A DNA stretch of 64,000 bases from Trichomonas vaginalis G3 (taxonomy: Eukaryota > Parabasalia > Trichomonadida > Trichomonadidae). Where the stretch lies: contig NC_067206.1 in the NCBI RefSeq assembly GCF_026262505.1, positions 26,489,896 to 26,553,895 of the forward strand. The letters run 5' to 3'. Shown here piece by piece: positions 49,928 through 59,824 of this stretch. Within the stretch, counting starts at the first letter, position 1, and every line of letters begins with the position of its first letter. The notes below the pieces were generated by a model. That model was given only the letters and a program-made list of their open reading frames with translations. It was not told the DNA's origin and searched no databases. The position numbers and the translations under genes were made by a program.

Positions 49928-52267
49928 TTATTGTCTAGATTCAGAAACAGGGATTATATCTGAATCCGAAGCTGTTTCAGAGTTACTTATATCCTGGTTG
50001 ATTGGTTCTGCTTCATTTTCTTCTTTGATTTCATTTTCATGATCATTTTCTCCTTCATTTAATATATTCTGTTGAGAATTACTTACAAGTAAATTTTCAT
50101 TTTCATTTTCCTCTTGATGAATTTCATTTTCCTCTTGATGAATTTCATTTTCTTCTTGATGAATTTCATTTTCCTCTTGATGAATTTCATTTTCCTCTTG
50201 ATGAATTTCATTTTCCTCTTGATGAATTTCATTTTCTTCTTGATGAATTTCATTTTCCTCTTGATGAATTTCATTTTCTTCTTGATGAATTTCATTTTCT
50301 TGAGGGATTTCTTCATCCTCTTGTTTCTGTTCTTCATCTTCTATTTGAATTATTTCTATTTCTTGTTGATCATTGTTTTCTTGTCCTTGTATATTTGCAT
50401 TTTCTTCTGCATCATTAATTTGTTCTGTTGTTTCTTGTTGTTGAATTTGTTCAGTTTCATTTTCTTCATCTTGTTCATTGTTGGTATTTTCTTGTTCTGT
50501 TTCTATTTGTTGAATTTGGTTTTCTTCTTTGATGGAAATTTCTTCTTCATTCTGTTTAATTTTTTCTTGTTCAATTTCATTGTATGAATTTTCATTTTCT
50601 TGTTGATTTTGATCTGTTTTTTCTTCTGTTTCTTCTTGTTTCTGTTCTTGATATTCTTCGTTATTTACTTCTTCTTGTTTGATTTCTTCAGTTTCTTGTT
50701 GAATATTTTCAATTTCTTCTTGTTGTTGATTTTCTTCAATTTCATTTTGTTCTTCATATTTTACTTCTTGTTCTTTGTCATCTCTACTATGTTCATCTTC
50801 TTGTTCATTTAATTCTTCTTTCTGTTGGAGCTCTTCTTTTTCTCTTTCATTTATTTCTTCTTGTTCTGGTTTCTGTTTGTTTTCTGTATTTTCATCTTGA
50901 TTTAATTCTATTTGTTCTGTTTCTTCTGCATGAACTTCTTTTTCTTGTTTAACTTCTTCAGTTTGTTCATGAATTTCTTGTTCTTGTTTATAAATCATTT
51001 CATCATTTTCTTTTTGATGAATTTCATCTTCAGGTTTAATTTTTTCTAATTCTTCTTTTTGATTAATAGTTTCTTCTTTTTCTTGTTGATGAACTTCTTC
51101 TTTTTCTTCATATTTAATGTCTTCTATTTCTCCTTCATTTTTAATACTTTCATGATGTTCTTTTTCATTTTCATTATCTTGTTCTATTTGTTCTGTTTCT
51201 TCTTTCTCTTGTTGATGAATTATTTCTTTCTCTTCATTAATATTTTCATGATGTTCTTCTTTTTCATTATCTTGTTCTATTTCTTTTTCTTTGTTTATTT
51301 CTGTATTTTTATCTTGTTCTGATTTATTTTCATTTTGATTTGATTCTTCTTGATGTTTATTGCCAATGTTTTCTTCTTCATCTCTGTCATTAGATATAAT
51401 AAGATTTTCTTCTTCTTTTTTACTGTTTTCAACTGAATTTGATTTAATTTCAACGCATTGTTGAAAATCATCAATTTCATCATTAGAAATGTGTTCTTCT
51501 GTGTTCAAAAGATTCTCTTCTTTATTTTTATTTCCTTTTTCATTTGATTCAATCTTTTGATTTTGATTTTCTGATTTTTCCTCATTTTCTAGTAATTTAT
51601 TATCGAATATATCACCATCATAACGATCAGAATTATCTAATGGCATTGCGTAGTCTTGTTGATCGTCAAATTCATTATTTTGATATTTTTCTTCGTAATT
51701 CTGAATGAAGTTGTTAATTTGTGTTTCAGAAGTAGGTAATACGTCGCGATTTTCATATAATGGCTGCGAAAATGAGTTATGGATCGGATGAATTTGATCA
51801 TCAAAATTTTCTAGATCTTGATAAGAATTTTCAACTGCATTCGGTTTTTCATTGATCTCAGAAAGTATATTGTAATGCAATATGTCAAAAGCAATGATTA
51901 ATCTGTAAGATGAAGCTGCTAATACTTTTTGAGCAGTTTCTTTGTCTGTATATCGTGATAATATTTCTAATTGAAAGTTTGCCTTATATATATTTTGAAT
52001 TGTGAACTCATATGTATTCAATAATTTTTGTAGTGGGGAATTATACCTAAAATATACATCGGCACAAGTTAGTTTAACTATGTGTTTCGTTTCTTTGAGT
52101 TTTACTGGTTCAATCGATTTGTTTTTTGAGTAATATAAGTCAAATGATGAAATATCCATGCGGATTAATTCTGAACATTTCTCTTTCAGCAATTTCACAG
52201 TCGAAAAGATCGGTACTGATAGTTCTATTGTAAAACTGCTTGGGAAATGAACGTAAATATTATGCAT
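49928..52267 (-). CDS. Very Glu/Gln-rich protein with a ubiquitin-like N-terminus
   Basis: The 779 residues from the ATG at 52267 (MHNIYVHFPSSF) start with a beta-grasp-like segment (FTIELSVPIFSTVKLLKEKCSELIRM, about 10-75). A helical segment follows, possibly UBA-like (about 80-125). The remaining ~600 residues are an acidic Glu/Gln/Asn low-complexity domain containing nine EIHQEEN heptads. An Initiator (TCACTT, 52278-52283) lies 14 bases from the ATG and therefore inside a longer open frame from 52315, so 52267 is preferred. An out-of-frame ATG at 52272, five bases earlier, opens a 15-codon frame. The composition suggests a disordered or coiled scaffold. The ubiquitin-like assignment is tentative. 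Confidence 0.7.
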   Translation of the reverse strand: MHNIYVHFPSSFTIELSVPIFSTVKLLKEKCSELIRMDISSFDLYYSKNKSIEPVKLKETKHIVKLTCADVYFRYNSPLQKLLNTYEFTIQNIYKANFQLEILSRYTDKETAQKVLAASSYRLIIAFDILHYNILSEINEKPNAVENSYQDLENFDDQIHPIHNSFSQPLYENRDVLPTSETQINNFIQNYEEKYQNNEFDDQQDYAMPLDNSDRYDGDIFDNKLLENEEKSENQNQKIESNEKGNKNKEENLLNTEEHISNDEIDDFQQCVEIKSNSVENSKKEEENLIISNDRDEEENIGNKHQEESNQNENKSEQDKNTEINKEKEIEQDNEKEEHHENINEEKEIIHQQEKEETEQIEQDNENEKEHHESIKNEGEIEDIKYEEKEEVHQQEKEETINQKEELEKIKPEDEIHQKENDEMIYKQEQEIHEQTEEVKQEKEVHAEETEQIELNQDENTENKQKPEQEEINEREKEELQQKEELNEQEDEHSRDDKEQEVKYEEQNEIEENQQQEEIENIQQETEEIKQEEVNNEEYQEQKQEETEEKTDQNQQENENSYNEIEQEKIKQNEEEISIKEENQIQQIETEQENTNNEQDEENETEQIQQQETTEQINDAEENANIQGQENNDQQEIEIIQIEDEEQKQEDEEIPQENEIHQEENEIHQEENEIHQEENEIHQEENEIHQEENEIHQEENEIHQEENEIHQEENEIHQEENENENLLVSNSQQNILNEGENDHENEIKEENEAEPINQDISNSETASDSDIIPVSESRQ
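50104..50292 (-). repeat. 21-bp coding tandem repeat, nine copies
   Basis: Nine units of CATTTTC(C/T)TCTTGATGAATT plus T encode EIHQEEN on the minus strand. Copies differ only at a synonymous C/T position, indicating recent slippage or unequal exchange. Confidence 0.9.
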
Positions 52268-52277
52268 GGCATTTAAA

Positions 52278-52283
52278 AAGTGA
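52278..52283 (-). promoter_or_regulatory. Initiator (Inr) of the Glu-rich gene
   Basis: The minus strand reads GTGTCACTTTTTAAATGCC. It fits TCAY(T/A) with +1 A at 52281, and lies within the longer open frame, arguing against a start at 52315. Confidence 0.6.
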
Positions 52284-52455
52284 CACTCATTTTTTTTTCT
52301 TCCAGAACTTCTCATTCTACAGATTCTAATCTTAACAATCTTGCATTTTTAAATGATTGTTAATACTAAAGATAAAAAACATATTAAATACTGTAATATT
52401 CAAAATAAATTCTTCAATTATTATTATATTTGCCTCTATTTATTCAAACAAATGT

Positions 52456-53103
52456 TTACATAGCAGACGAAGAGCTCTGGTGTGTTATTTCAAATTTGAA
52501 AACTCCAACTTTTTCTCTAGGAACGTATGAAACGCCCAAATTTGACTTATTTGATTTTTGTGACTTATATGAAACCTTGCTCTGTACAGATACATTGTCC
52601 TTTACAACTACTTGAGGTTTCGATACCTTTCTTTGAGTCTTCTTTGAAACATTTCCGCCACGGATTGTACGTGCATTTAATGCCCTAATCATCGACTCTT
52701 CATTGTAGAATTGAACAATTGCGCAACCATTCAAGAGCTTAACGCGAAAAACTTGACCGAATTCCAAGCATTGTTCAAACAAATCTCTTTCCGAAGAAAA
52801 GTAACCATGGGAAATGAATATTGAATATAACTCTTCATTTTGAATCCTAATGACGTCATATCCGCAGATATTGGCATAAATTGGTTTTCCATCAACAATT
52901 CGATAGTTAATTGCATTAATTAAATTGGATGCGCCTACAATTGAGTGTAATGTAACGTTTGCTAAATTATTGTATCCATCATTAGTAGGAAAAACATTGA
53001 CATTGATGATTTCTCCTGTGAATTGCGCGCAATAACGATACACCGATTCACGTGTAGCTTGAGGACATATTCCAGTAATATATACAATGACTTCTTGTTG
53101 CAT
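52456..53103 (-). CDS. Protein with two RRM-like domains
   Basis: This 215-residue protein, from the ATG at 53103 (MQQEVIVYITGICPQ), has two RRM-like units: VIVYITGICPQATRESVYRYCAQFTGEIINVNVF (about 5-75) and, after it, IFISHGYFSSERDLFEQCLEFGQVFRVKLLNGCAIVQFYNEESMIRAL (about 95-150). The strand-helix-strand-strand-helix order and the GCAIVQF RNP1-like strand support the fold. The C-terminal 65 residues are Ser/Lys/Val-rich and basic. An Initiator (TCATTT, 53111-53116) eight bases upstream fixes the start and shows that the longer open frame from TTG at 53136 is not used. Confidence 0.72.
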   Translation of the reverse strand: MQQEVIVYITGICPQATRESVYRYCAQFTGEIINVNVFPTNDGYNNLANVTLHSIVGASNLINAINYRIVDGKPIYANICGYDVIRIQNEELYSIFISHGYFSSERDLFEQCLEFGQVFRVKLLNGCAIVQFYNEESMIRALNARTIRGGNVSKKTQRKVSKPQVVVKDNVSVQSKVSYKSQKSNKSNLGVSYVPREKVGVFKFEITHQSSSSAM

Positions 53104-53110
53104 TGTAGAA

Positions 53111-53116
53111 AAATGA
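53111..53116 (-). promoter_or_regulatory. Initiator (Inr) of the two-RRM gene
   Basis: The minus strand reads AATCATTTTTCTACAATGC, giving TCATTT with about 11 bases from +1 A to the ATG. Confidence 0.65.
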
Positions 53117-53136
53117 TTTTTAAATTTTTGCCTCAA

Positions 53137-53694
53137 AAATTTTCTGAATTGAACAAAATTGTCAAAATTTCAAATTTAAGAAAAATGTAAATTAATATTA
53201 TACTTCTATTACAAAGGAAAATTTGATAGTTAGGAAAATTTTGACTGGGCATTATTTTTTCCAAAAAATTTGGAAAAAAAAACGAGAATTTTACAAATAA
53301 AAATTTAGGAGTTGCTGTTCATATATATGTGTCTTGTGTATTAACTTTTTTTCAAAAATGGAACAGAAAATTTTCATTTATGCTTTCAAAATCAACGCCA
53401 TTCTCTTGAAGATCGTTTTTATGAAGTAAATAACTTCTAATTTCATGGAATGAAATGAATTTGCAATTGAATCGGAATCATGTGATATTATATTAATAAA
53501 TGTTCTGATATTTTGCATTTGCTCATGTATGATAAAGATAATTGTGATGTTATGGTTCAATCAAATGACGTTATTTTTGATCAATTTTTTCATGAGAAAA
53601 AAAATATAAGAAAAGATGGTGTAGTCGTAATAATCTCCGAATAGAGAATAAACTTTATTTAAAAACATTTCAATAAATGAAAAAATAATAATAA
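53137..53694. other. Intergenic spacer
   Basis: AT-rich sequence between two minus-strand genes. I see no gene, repeat or RNA. Confidence 0.4.
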
Positions 53695-54720
53695 TTATTT
53701 TGTATTGCAAAAGTTTTGCTTAATTGAGTTCAGTTTCTTTGAATTTTGATAATCCACAATAACAGTAGGAAGGTTATTAGGGTTGTTGTAACGAGTTCCG
53801 AACTGAGTTCTGATCATGAAGCCTTCTGGGTCAACTGATAAGTCTGGATTACCTCCAGTCAATGATTCGAAGTTAATTACTTCGTTTCCGAAGTTTTTCT
53901 CGCCTGCAAACTTTGTTAAAATTACTTTTTCGTTATCAGAATGGCGGCAATCAATAATATCCTTGTTTTTATTGAATGCTCTCAAAAACTTCAAAACTTG
54001 TAATTTGCCGCCTCCTATTATAGCGCTATCAAAGTATGTTGGACGTTCTGACCAAAGATTGGAGCATTCGCCATTTGAGAAGCCAAATGGAAGTAGAGAA
54101 ACTGGATTTTCGAGTACAAGGAGTTTGCTTGGATTGGAAATGAGCTGAAATGGGTCTTTGATGAAATATAATCTAGAAGCATTTGCAAGAAGGACTCTAT
54201 TTGCAAATATTCCTGATGTAGTTAAATAGTTTTCTGCATCAATGTATTTTCTAAATGTATTTGAAACTGTTTTTGGAATTGATTTGTTTGTTTGAATGAT
54301 TTTAACGCCGCAAGCTGCGTCTTCTAACTTGGCTGACTCATCATTTAAAAAGGCGACTATTTTTCCTATATATCCTGTTGAGCGAACTTCTTGTAAGAAA
54401 GAATTAAGATTATCATGTGTTTTTTCATAATCAAAAACGAGAATAAGATCATCAACTGAACTGTAAATTGTTGAATTATCAAATCTTTGGCATTTCATGC
54501 ATTGTGGATAGTAATTGAAATTTTGTGGAATTGGAAGCTTCTCTCGAGGCAAACATACATAAAATATGATGAAATGAACCAATGAGAAGATAATTGTCAT
54601 TCCGAATTCGAAATTACTAATTCTGCTCGTAAGGAAACTTTGTTTTTTCGCCTTCGGTTTCATTTGAGAAATCAAAACTAATAAAAAGATGAGAAACAAG
54701 CAAATTATAATCAACTCCAT
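53695..54720 (-). CDS. Type II or polytopic membrane protein of unknown function
   Basis: The 341-residue protein starts with a strong membrane segment (MELIIICLFLIFLLVLIS, 1-18), a basic loop (KPKAKKQSF) and a second membrane segment (about 39-56, MTIIFSLVHFIIFYVCL). The rest is soluble, with alternating strands and helices: DDLILVFDYEKTHDNLNSFLQEVRSTGYIGKIVAFLND, then RVLLANASRLYFIKDPFQLI. That order (nucleotide-binding-like first half, a YFIKDPFQLI motif where glycosyltransferases often place a DxD) recalls Golgi glycosyltransferases, but no clear DxD is present. An Initiator candidate (TCATAA, 54737-54742) lies upstream of the ATG. Confidence 0.65.
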   Translation of the reverse strand: MELIIICLFLIFLLVLISQMKPKAKKQSFLTSRISNFEFGMTIIFSLVHFIIFYVCLPREKLPIPQNFNYYPQCMKCQRFDNSTIYSSVDDLILVFDYEKTHDNLNSFLQEVRSTGYIGKIVAFLNDESAKLEDAACGVKIIQTNKSIPKTVSNTFRKYIDAENYLTTSGIFANRVLLANASRLYFIKDPFQLISNPSKLLVLENPVSLLPFGFSNGECSNLWSERPTYFDSAIIGGGKLQVLKFLRAFNKNKDIIDCRHSDNEKVILTKFAGEKNFGNEVINFESLTGGNPDLSVDPEGFMIRTQFGTRYNNPNNLPTVIVDYQNSKKLNSIKQNFCNTK

Positions 54721-54905
54721 GTTAAAATTCCAAATTTTATGATCTGAAGGCTGGAAATGTTGTTTTTTAAAAATGAAAATTCAAATCTTAAAAATTATTC
54801 TTGGTCTTATGTAATATTATATAATTATTCTTATATAGCTCAAATTTAGTCAAAATAACATATAAATGGATAAATTTATTATGGGATATTCAAATTTTAC
54901 TAAAA

Positions 54906-56072
54906 TTAAAGCAAACTAAAGAGTATATCAGTAAATTTTTTATAATCATCCTCTTCTGACATGATTTCGATCATTTGGGAGTTATCATAGGAGTTGATGA
55001 AATTAATGAGGAAATCAACTTTTCCTAGTGGCAAAAGTATACCATATATGGAAGATATAAGCATGCAAATGGAAAATTTTGGGGATGTGCTGATAATAAA
55101 ATCAAGAATTTCAACTAAAAAATTGAAATTCAATAAAACTTCAATTTTTTTGTAATTTAAAACCGGAACGAGGTCATAAAGAACGGTTAATAGCATCTCT
55201 TTCACATTAATTGATGAGTTTCCAAAATTATTGAATAAAAATTCAACAAATCCGGAATTAATCAAAAACAATCTCGTTGATTCATCATACACTATGCAAT
55301 TATGGATAAACCTTAAGTATTCTACTCTGCATTTGTTATCAATTGAATCATATTGATTTAACAACTTAGAAATCAAAAAATTGGAGTCTAAATCGATATT
55401 TTCTCTTAAGTTATCAATTACTTGTAATGCAGAAATCTTAATTGCTGAATTTGGACAATCAAGCTTCGAAAGTACTTGATGAAATATATATTCATAATCT
55501 AAATCAAATCCATGGTCAATGAGCATTGATATAACTTCAAATGATGATATTACGAAGTCAGGATTCTCTGAAAAAAGAAAATTTTCTAATAAAATCAGTA
55601 AAAATTGACTTAATTCTTCGTTGATTTGGAAATTAATATTAAGTATACTCTTTACGAGTGATATTGATAACTCGCTGTAGTTTTGCTTGTCGAAATTTAA
55701 AATTTTTGATAACAAATCATTAAAATCAATGATTTCACTTAATTTTTCAGGGTCCAATGAGCAATAATCAATAATTCTACTCAGAATTGAGATTAACTTC
55801 GAAAACGTTGTGATATGGTTTTGTTTTTGTTCTAATATGATTGTAATGTCATGGATCAGCATATAGATTTCATCTGGTACTTCAGCTGAATCTTTTAAGC
55901 CAAAGAAATTCAAAATAAAGTCTAAAACGTATAAATTTTCTTGATTGGCATCCTTAATTAGTTCATCTATGTATTGGATATACTCCGTGATGTTTGGGGC
56001 TTTTGTAAATGCGTTTGTGCTGAAAAAATTTTGTACAATTAAGAAAAGTTGATTTCTTTCTTGAAAATTCAT
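54906..56072 (-). CDS. Armadillo/HEAT-like helical-repeat protein
   Basis: This 388-residue, nearly all-helical protein has successive Leu/Ile-rich helices and Asn/Asp turns (ISALQVIDNLRENIDLDS, CRVEYLRFIHNCIVYDESTRLFLINSGFVEFLFNNF). It is comparable in style with the protein at 3331-4698 and probably belongs to the same broad trichomonad family; the two are not obviously similar residue by residue. No signal or membrane segment is seen. The role is likely a protein-protein scaffold. The gene is convergent with nothing; it shares an upstream region with the 56235 gene, transcribed the other way, with 162 bp between the start codons. Confidence 0.7.
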   Translation of the reverse strand: MNFQERNQLFLIVQNFFSTNAFTKAPNITEYIQYIDELIKDANQENLYVLDFILNFFGLKDSAEVPDEIYMLIHDITIILEQKQNHITTFSKLISILSRIIDYCSLDPEKLSEIIDFNDLLSKILNFDKQNYSELSISLVKSILNINFQINEELSQFLLILLENFLFSENPDFVISSFEVISMLIDHGFDLDYEYIFHQVLSKLDCPNSAIKISALQVIDNLRENIDLDSNFLISKLLNQYDSIDNKCRVEYLRFIHNCIVYDESTRLFLINSGFVEFLFNNFGNSSINVKEMLLTVLYDLVPVLNYKKIEVLLNFNFLVEILDFIISTSPKFSICMLISSIYGILLPLGKVDFLINFINSYDNSQMIEIMSEEDDYKKFTDILFSLL

Positions 56073-56214
56073 AGACTTTGATGACTTTAATATTTCAAGT
56101 ATACTGTAATATGTATGAGAAACATTGCGTGATTTGAATTGGCCGGTATTTAATAGTATCTGAGCGTGAAATTGCTTATTTATGTTTCTTTTTATTGTGA
56201 GATTCTCGAGATAA

Positions 56215-56222
56215 AAAGTGAC
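56215..56222 (+). promoter_or_regulatory. AAAGTGAC box before the 56235 gene
   Basis: ATAAAAAGTGACAGTAAATC lies just upstream, with the box ending 12 bases before the ATG. No normally oriented Initiator is visible. Confidence 0.5.
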
Positions 56223-56234
56223 AGTAAATCAGAA

Positions 56235-56636
56235 ATGAATACAGATCAAGTACCTTGGAGGCAGCCTGCCTTTTCTATTGCCTGTAATTTCATGCACTAC
56301 CTTGTCGACAATCCATTATCAAACATATATTCCCGAAAAGGAATAAATCCTGTCGAAAATATCTTAAATAAACTCGAAAAAAGCTCATACTCTCTTGTAT
56401 GCGAATGGAAGCAAGCTTTATACAAGATATTTAATGATACATCCTCATTTGATGAAGAAGAAAAACAAATTAATAATTTTTTAAAGAGTAAATTCGATAA
56501 AAAATACGAATACATAATGAAACTTGAGAATGCAAACTTCCGTGATATTATGGAAGATGTCGACAAAAAAGTCAAACTTATCACCGAGCATTCCACAAAA
56601 GAAACCTTTACATTCCAAAAACTATCAGAAATGTAA
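56235..56636 (+). CDS. Small hypothetical protein
   Basis: This is 133 residues from the ATG at 56235 (MNTDQVPWRQPAFSIACNFMHYLVDNPLSN). The open frame extends upstream only from a GTG codon, so it is trimmed here. The N-terminal 45 residues carry hydrophobic and aromatic positions (PWRQPAFSIACNFMHYLV), and the remainder is helical and charged, ending TFTFQKLSEM. It may be a small complex subunit. Promoter architecture matches other AAAGTGAC genes. The family is not recognised. Confidence 0.65.
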   Translation: MNTDQVPWRQPAFSIACNFMHYLVDNPLSNIYSRKGINPVENILNKLEKSSYSLVCEWKQALYKIFNDTSSFDEEEKQINNFLKSKFDKKYEYIMKLENANFRDIMEDVDKKVKLITEHSTKETFTFQKLSEM

Positions 56637-57040
56637 TGTATTTTTCGCACTCTTACCCTTGTTTTTTGTTAAAATATTTATAATTTTTATATATCCTTAC
56701 TTTTTCTCTCTGAAGCCAGAAAATTCAAAAATTCTTATATAAATATAACCACAAAGAGAGTTTAGTGCCATTGAAACTGATTCTTATTGAAAATATATTC
56801 CAATAGCTTACTTAAATGGATGGATAAAGCATATTGATAGCGATCTTAAGTCATTTTAATATCGAGAAAGTTACATTGCAATCAGAAATATCTTAAATCA
56901 TAAAATTTTCATGAGCTCCACTTCTATTTCTTTTTTCCCCCAGTGAAATCTCATCAACTTTCTCATGAGTATATTTTTGGATACTTAAACCATGAAAAAA
57001 ATGGTTCATAATTTCTGAAATTAAATAGAAACATTTATGA

Positions 57041-58048
57041 TTATACAAGAATGAAAACATATATTGATAGATCTCCCATTGGAAGATAATACTTGCAAGC
57101 AATTGACTGACAAACAATCATTGGTGAGTCAATTTTATACTTTGCATTACAAAATGCAGTGGAAAGATGCATCAATCTAAGCGAAAATGAGTCAGTGGTC
57201 ATACTTTCTGTTGCTGCTGAAATAGTTCCACTGTTGTTTTCAAAGAAACATCGGTATAGAACGACTGAATCGGGTGTATCTGTTGCAATCAGGACTGGAG
57301 AAATATTATCAATAAAAATGCAATCAAATGCACTTACTAATCCATAATATTGCTGGGCAAATATATTAAAGGGCGCCTTGTTTCCAATAATATTGCACTG
57401 CCACACTCTAGCATCTGATCCTGAATAGCATATACAATATCCATCATTATTGCTGCAATTATGGTATGTACAAAAATAGTTTTGAGCTGTGGAATTTGCA
57501 TATCGGATGATCATGGATGACGTTTGTCGTGCGAAGCAGCTGGAAATATTAGTTCCAGAGAGAATTATGTTTCCATAATAAAGTCTTGTAGAGGAAAATG
57601 CGACTCCATACTTTCCATTCTCAACTTGAGAGCAATCAACTTGAAAATTAGTATAATTAGTGTTTTTTTCAGTAGCAAAGTACGAGAAATGACCTTCTTC
57701 AGTACATTTGCAATACTTAGAACATAATCTTGATTGAATAAAGCTTCCTTTGGTGGATACAAAAAGTGATCCTCCCAAACCAGAGGATGCTATATTGTAA
57801 AAAGAAGAGTCTTCAACAAGAACATCAGTATATGATCCAATTTGGGATAAATAAATCGATCTTTCGTTTGAATTTTTGAATTTATTAAACGAGATATAAT
57901 AGTTTCCTGGTTTATTGATAATCCCACCATTGGACATGGTGTAAGAATCATCAAAGTAGCTTTCCCAATACCAATGAACTTGTCTTGCGGCCAAATTTTC
58001 TTGGTCAAGAAAAAGAACCTTCCGTTTTTCAAATAAAGGTATTTTCAA
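57041..58048 (-). pseudogene. Pmp-like beta-helix surface protein, 5'-truncated copy
   Basis: The open frame encodes repeated beta-helix-type strands with GLGGSLFVS, Cys clusters (LCSKYCKCTEEGHFSYF), Asn-rich turns (CSNNDGYCICYSG) and a C-terminal MHLSTAFCNAKY...GDLSIYVFILV. WESYF near its start matches WESYI in the copy at 58790. The frame begins at a TTG codon with an upstream stop and has no ATG until within the beta-helix (residue 37), and no Initiator. It is likely a truncated, non-expressed copy. Confidence 0.65.
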
Positions 58049-58789
58049 GTGTATTGGTATTTGTGTATATTAATACAGTTGCCAAAGGACTTTGGAGAAA
58101 TCTATTCAAATTATTTAAAAATAACATGTGTTTTTTGGAGCTTAATAAGGATGCCTTCTTGTCCTCTTTGGGGAATATTACATCCCCAATTGGGGGGATC
58201 TGGGTGACAAAAATTGAGGAATATTGTTTGATGTTTTAAGAGTTAAACTGTAAAGTGTCAAAAAAATGGTCTTTTTAACCTTAAAATTTCAAAAATGCTT
58301 AGCTCTTTTAAACAGCTCTAAATGATTATCTATTGAAAACCAGATTTAATGATTATCAGAGAAGTATTTTAAAGATCATAATAAATAGACCTCATTGTTT
58401 ATTTTTCGTTTTTTCTTGAAGAAGCCTAAAGATAATTCGAAATTAAAATCGAACTTGTTCTTTCGATAGGTGACTCGAGCAACCATATAGGATTATTCAG
58501 AAAGAATATTGCATTCCAGAAAAAAAAATGTTACAATCCAATAATTCAAATCAGAAAAACTATTAATCAAATCCCCTTGAAATTCCTCACGTATATCACT
58601 GCATCCATCTATACAAGTATATTCAGATCTATTAAAAAATCCACCTGTACCATCTTGAGATACTGATTGTAAGTCCATTATTCTTATATAATATATCATG
58701 AACATGATTCATTACCTGTTTTATTTTAAAAATTGCTCATTTAATACCTTTACAACAAAAAAAATTTAAAAATATACAAGATTAAATTA
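58049..58789. other. Spacer between Pmp-like copies
   Basis: No gene is confidently supported. A minus-strand 70-codon frame at 58493-58705 (SVSQDGTGGFFNRSEYTCIDGCSDI) could be another surface-protein scrap. A perfect short palindrome ATCCCCAATTGGGG...GAT lies near 58181. Confidence 0.4.
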
Positions 58790-59758
58790 CTAATATGCCA
58801 TGAATGCCATAAATATGAGTTCTGATACATCTCCTTTATGCAACGAACCTCTTTCTTCTGTTTCCAAATGTTTTTCATTCTGAGAAATGAAAGGAATTAC
58901 TGCAATACAATTAGCTGTTGACAAATGAGACAATGCATTAATAAATTTAGATGTCGTCTCTTGCACAGTTGGAGAATTACCAGAAAATGTATAGCTATCA
59001 TAATAACAACTAATAATAATTAAACTATTTGCTACTTTGAAGAGTTTGCCTACTCCATTAGGATTATTATTCATCAAGCAGCATTTTGAAATCGTTAATG
59101 TTCTTGCGTAATTATTAACAATGCCTTCGCTGTCTAATAATTCTGAATTATTAATTATATTACAGGAATTTACAACTGCATTGCCAGAACACATCACAGC
59201 TCCAAATTGATTTGCAATGCCACTTGAGTAAGTGCAATAAGATGTATTCCAAAGATTAGCTGATTGTTCATTAAAAATTCCAGAACTATAGACACCTTTA
59301 CAATATGATATATTATTAGATTTAGCAATAACATCATCATACCAAGTTGTGATCGGTCCATAGCCTGTTGAGAGATCACCACTATTGAAAATTGTACCTT
59401 CAAATGACCTTGAATCACGACAATTTGAAATTACAAAGATACCATCGCCATTAGAGTTGCATTCTGAAGCACAAAACTGTATTTGGAATATTGGTCCAGT
59501 CCCTGAATTATAAAAATAAACACTTCCTCCATTTCCACTATTTCTACATGATTGGAAAAGACATTTTACATGTAATAATGTAGTATTATCGGATTTACTT
59601 ATGTAAATTGCACTATTCGATATTGTGTTGAAAGAACATTGAAAAGCAAAGCATTGCATGTTCTGAGCTGTGTCAATTCTTGTGTGATTGTTAATGAAGT
59701 AGGATCCGACCAAATTTGTGCCAATATAACTCTCCCATAGAGATTCAAGCATTGACAT
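58790..59758 (-). pseudogene. Pmp-like beta-helix surface protein, probably degenerate or truncated copy
   Basis: This is 322 residues from the ATG at 59758 (MSMLESLWESYIGTN); the frame extends further upstream only from a TTG. It has the family hallmarks: SGNGGSVYFYNSG, alternating Asn/Ser/Cys beta strands (CKGVYSSGIFNEQSANLWNTSYC), HLSTANCIAV near the C-terminus and a final GDVSELIFMAFMAY. There is no N-terminal signal sequence, no convincing Initiator, and the membrane anchor expected of intact members is at most rudimentary. No internal stop is present, so expression cannot be excluded. Confidence 0.6.
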
Positions 59759-59824
59759 TTTGATTTTTTGATAACCTTTAAAAATTGCATAGATCGTAAA
59801 AGGTACATTCACTATTTTTGACAA

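Noticed and set aside
50083-51322. Plus-strand Phe/Leu/Ile-rich open frames
   Set aside because: They are antisense shadows of GAA/CAA-rich codons in the Glu-rich gene.
58493-58705. 70-codon minus-strand frame between Pmp-like copies as a gene
   Set aside because: No Initiator and no clear domain; at best a surface-protein fragment.
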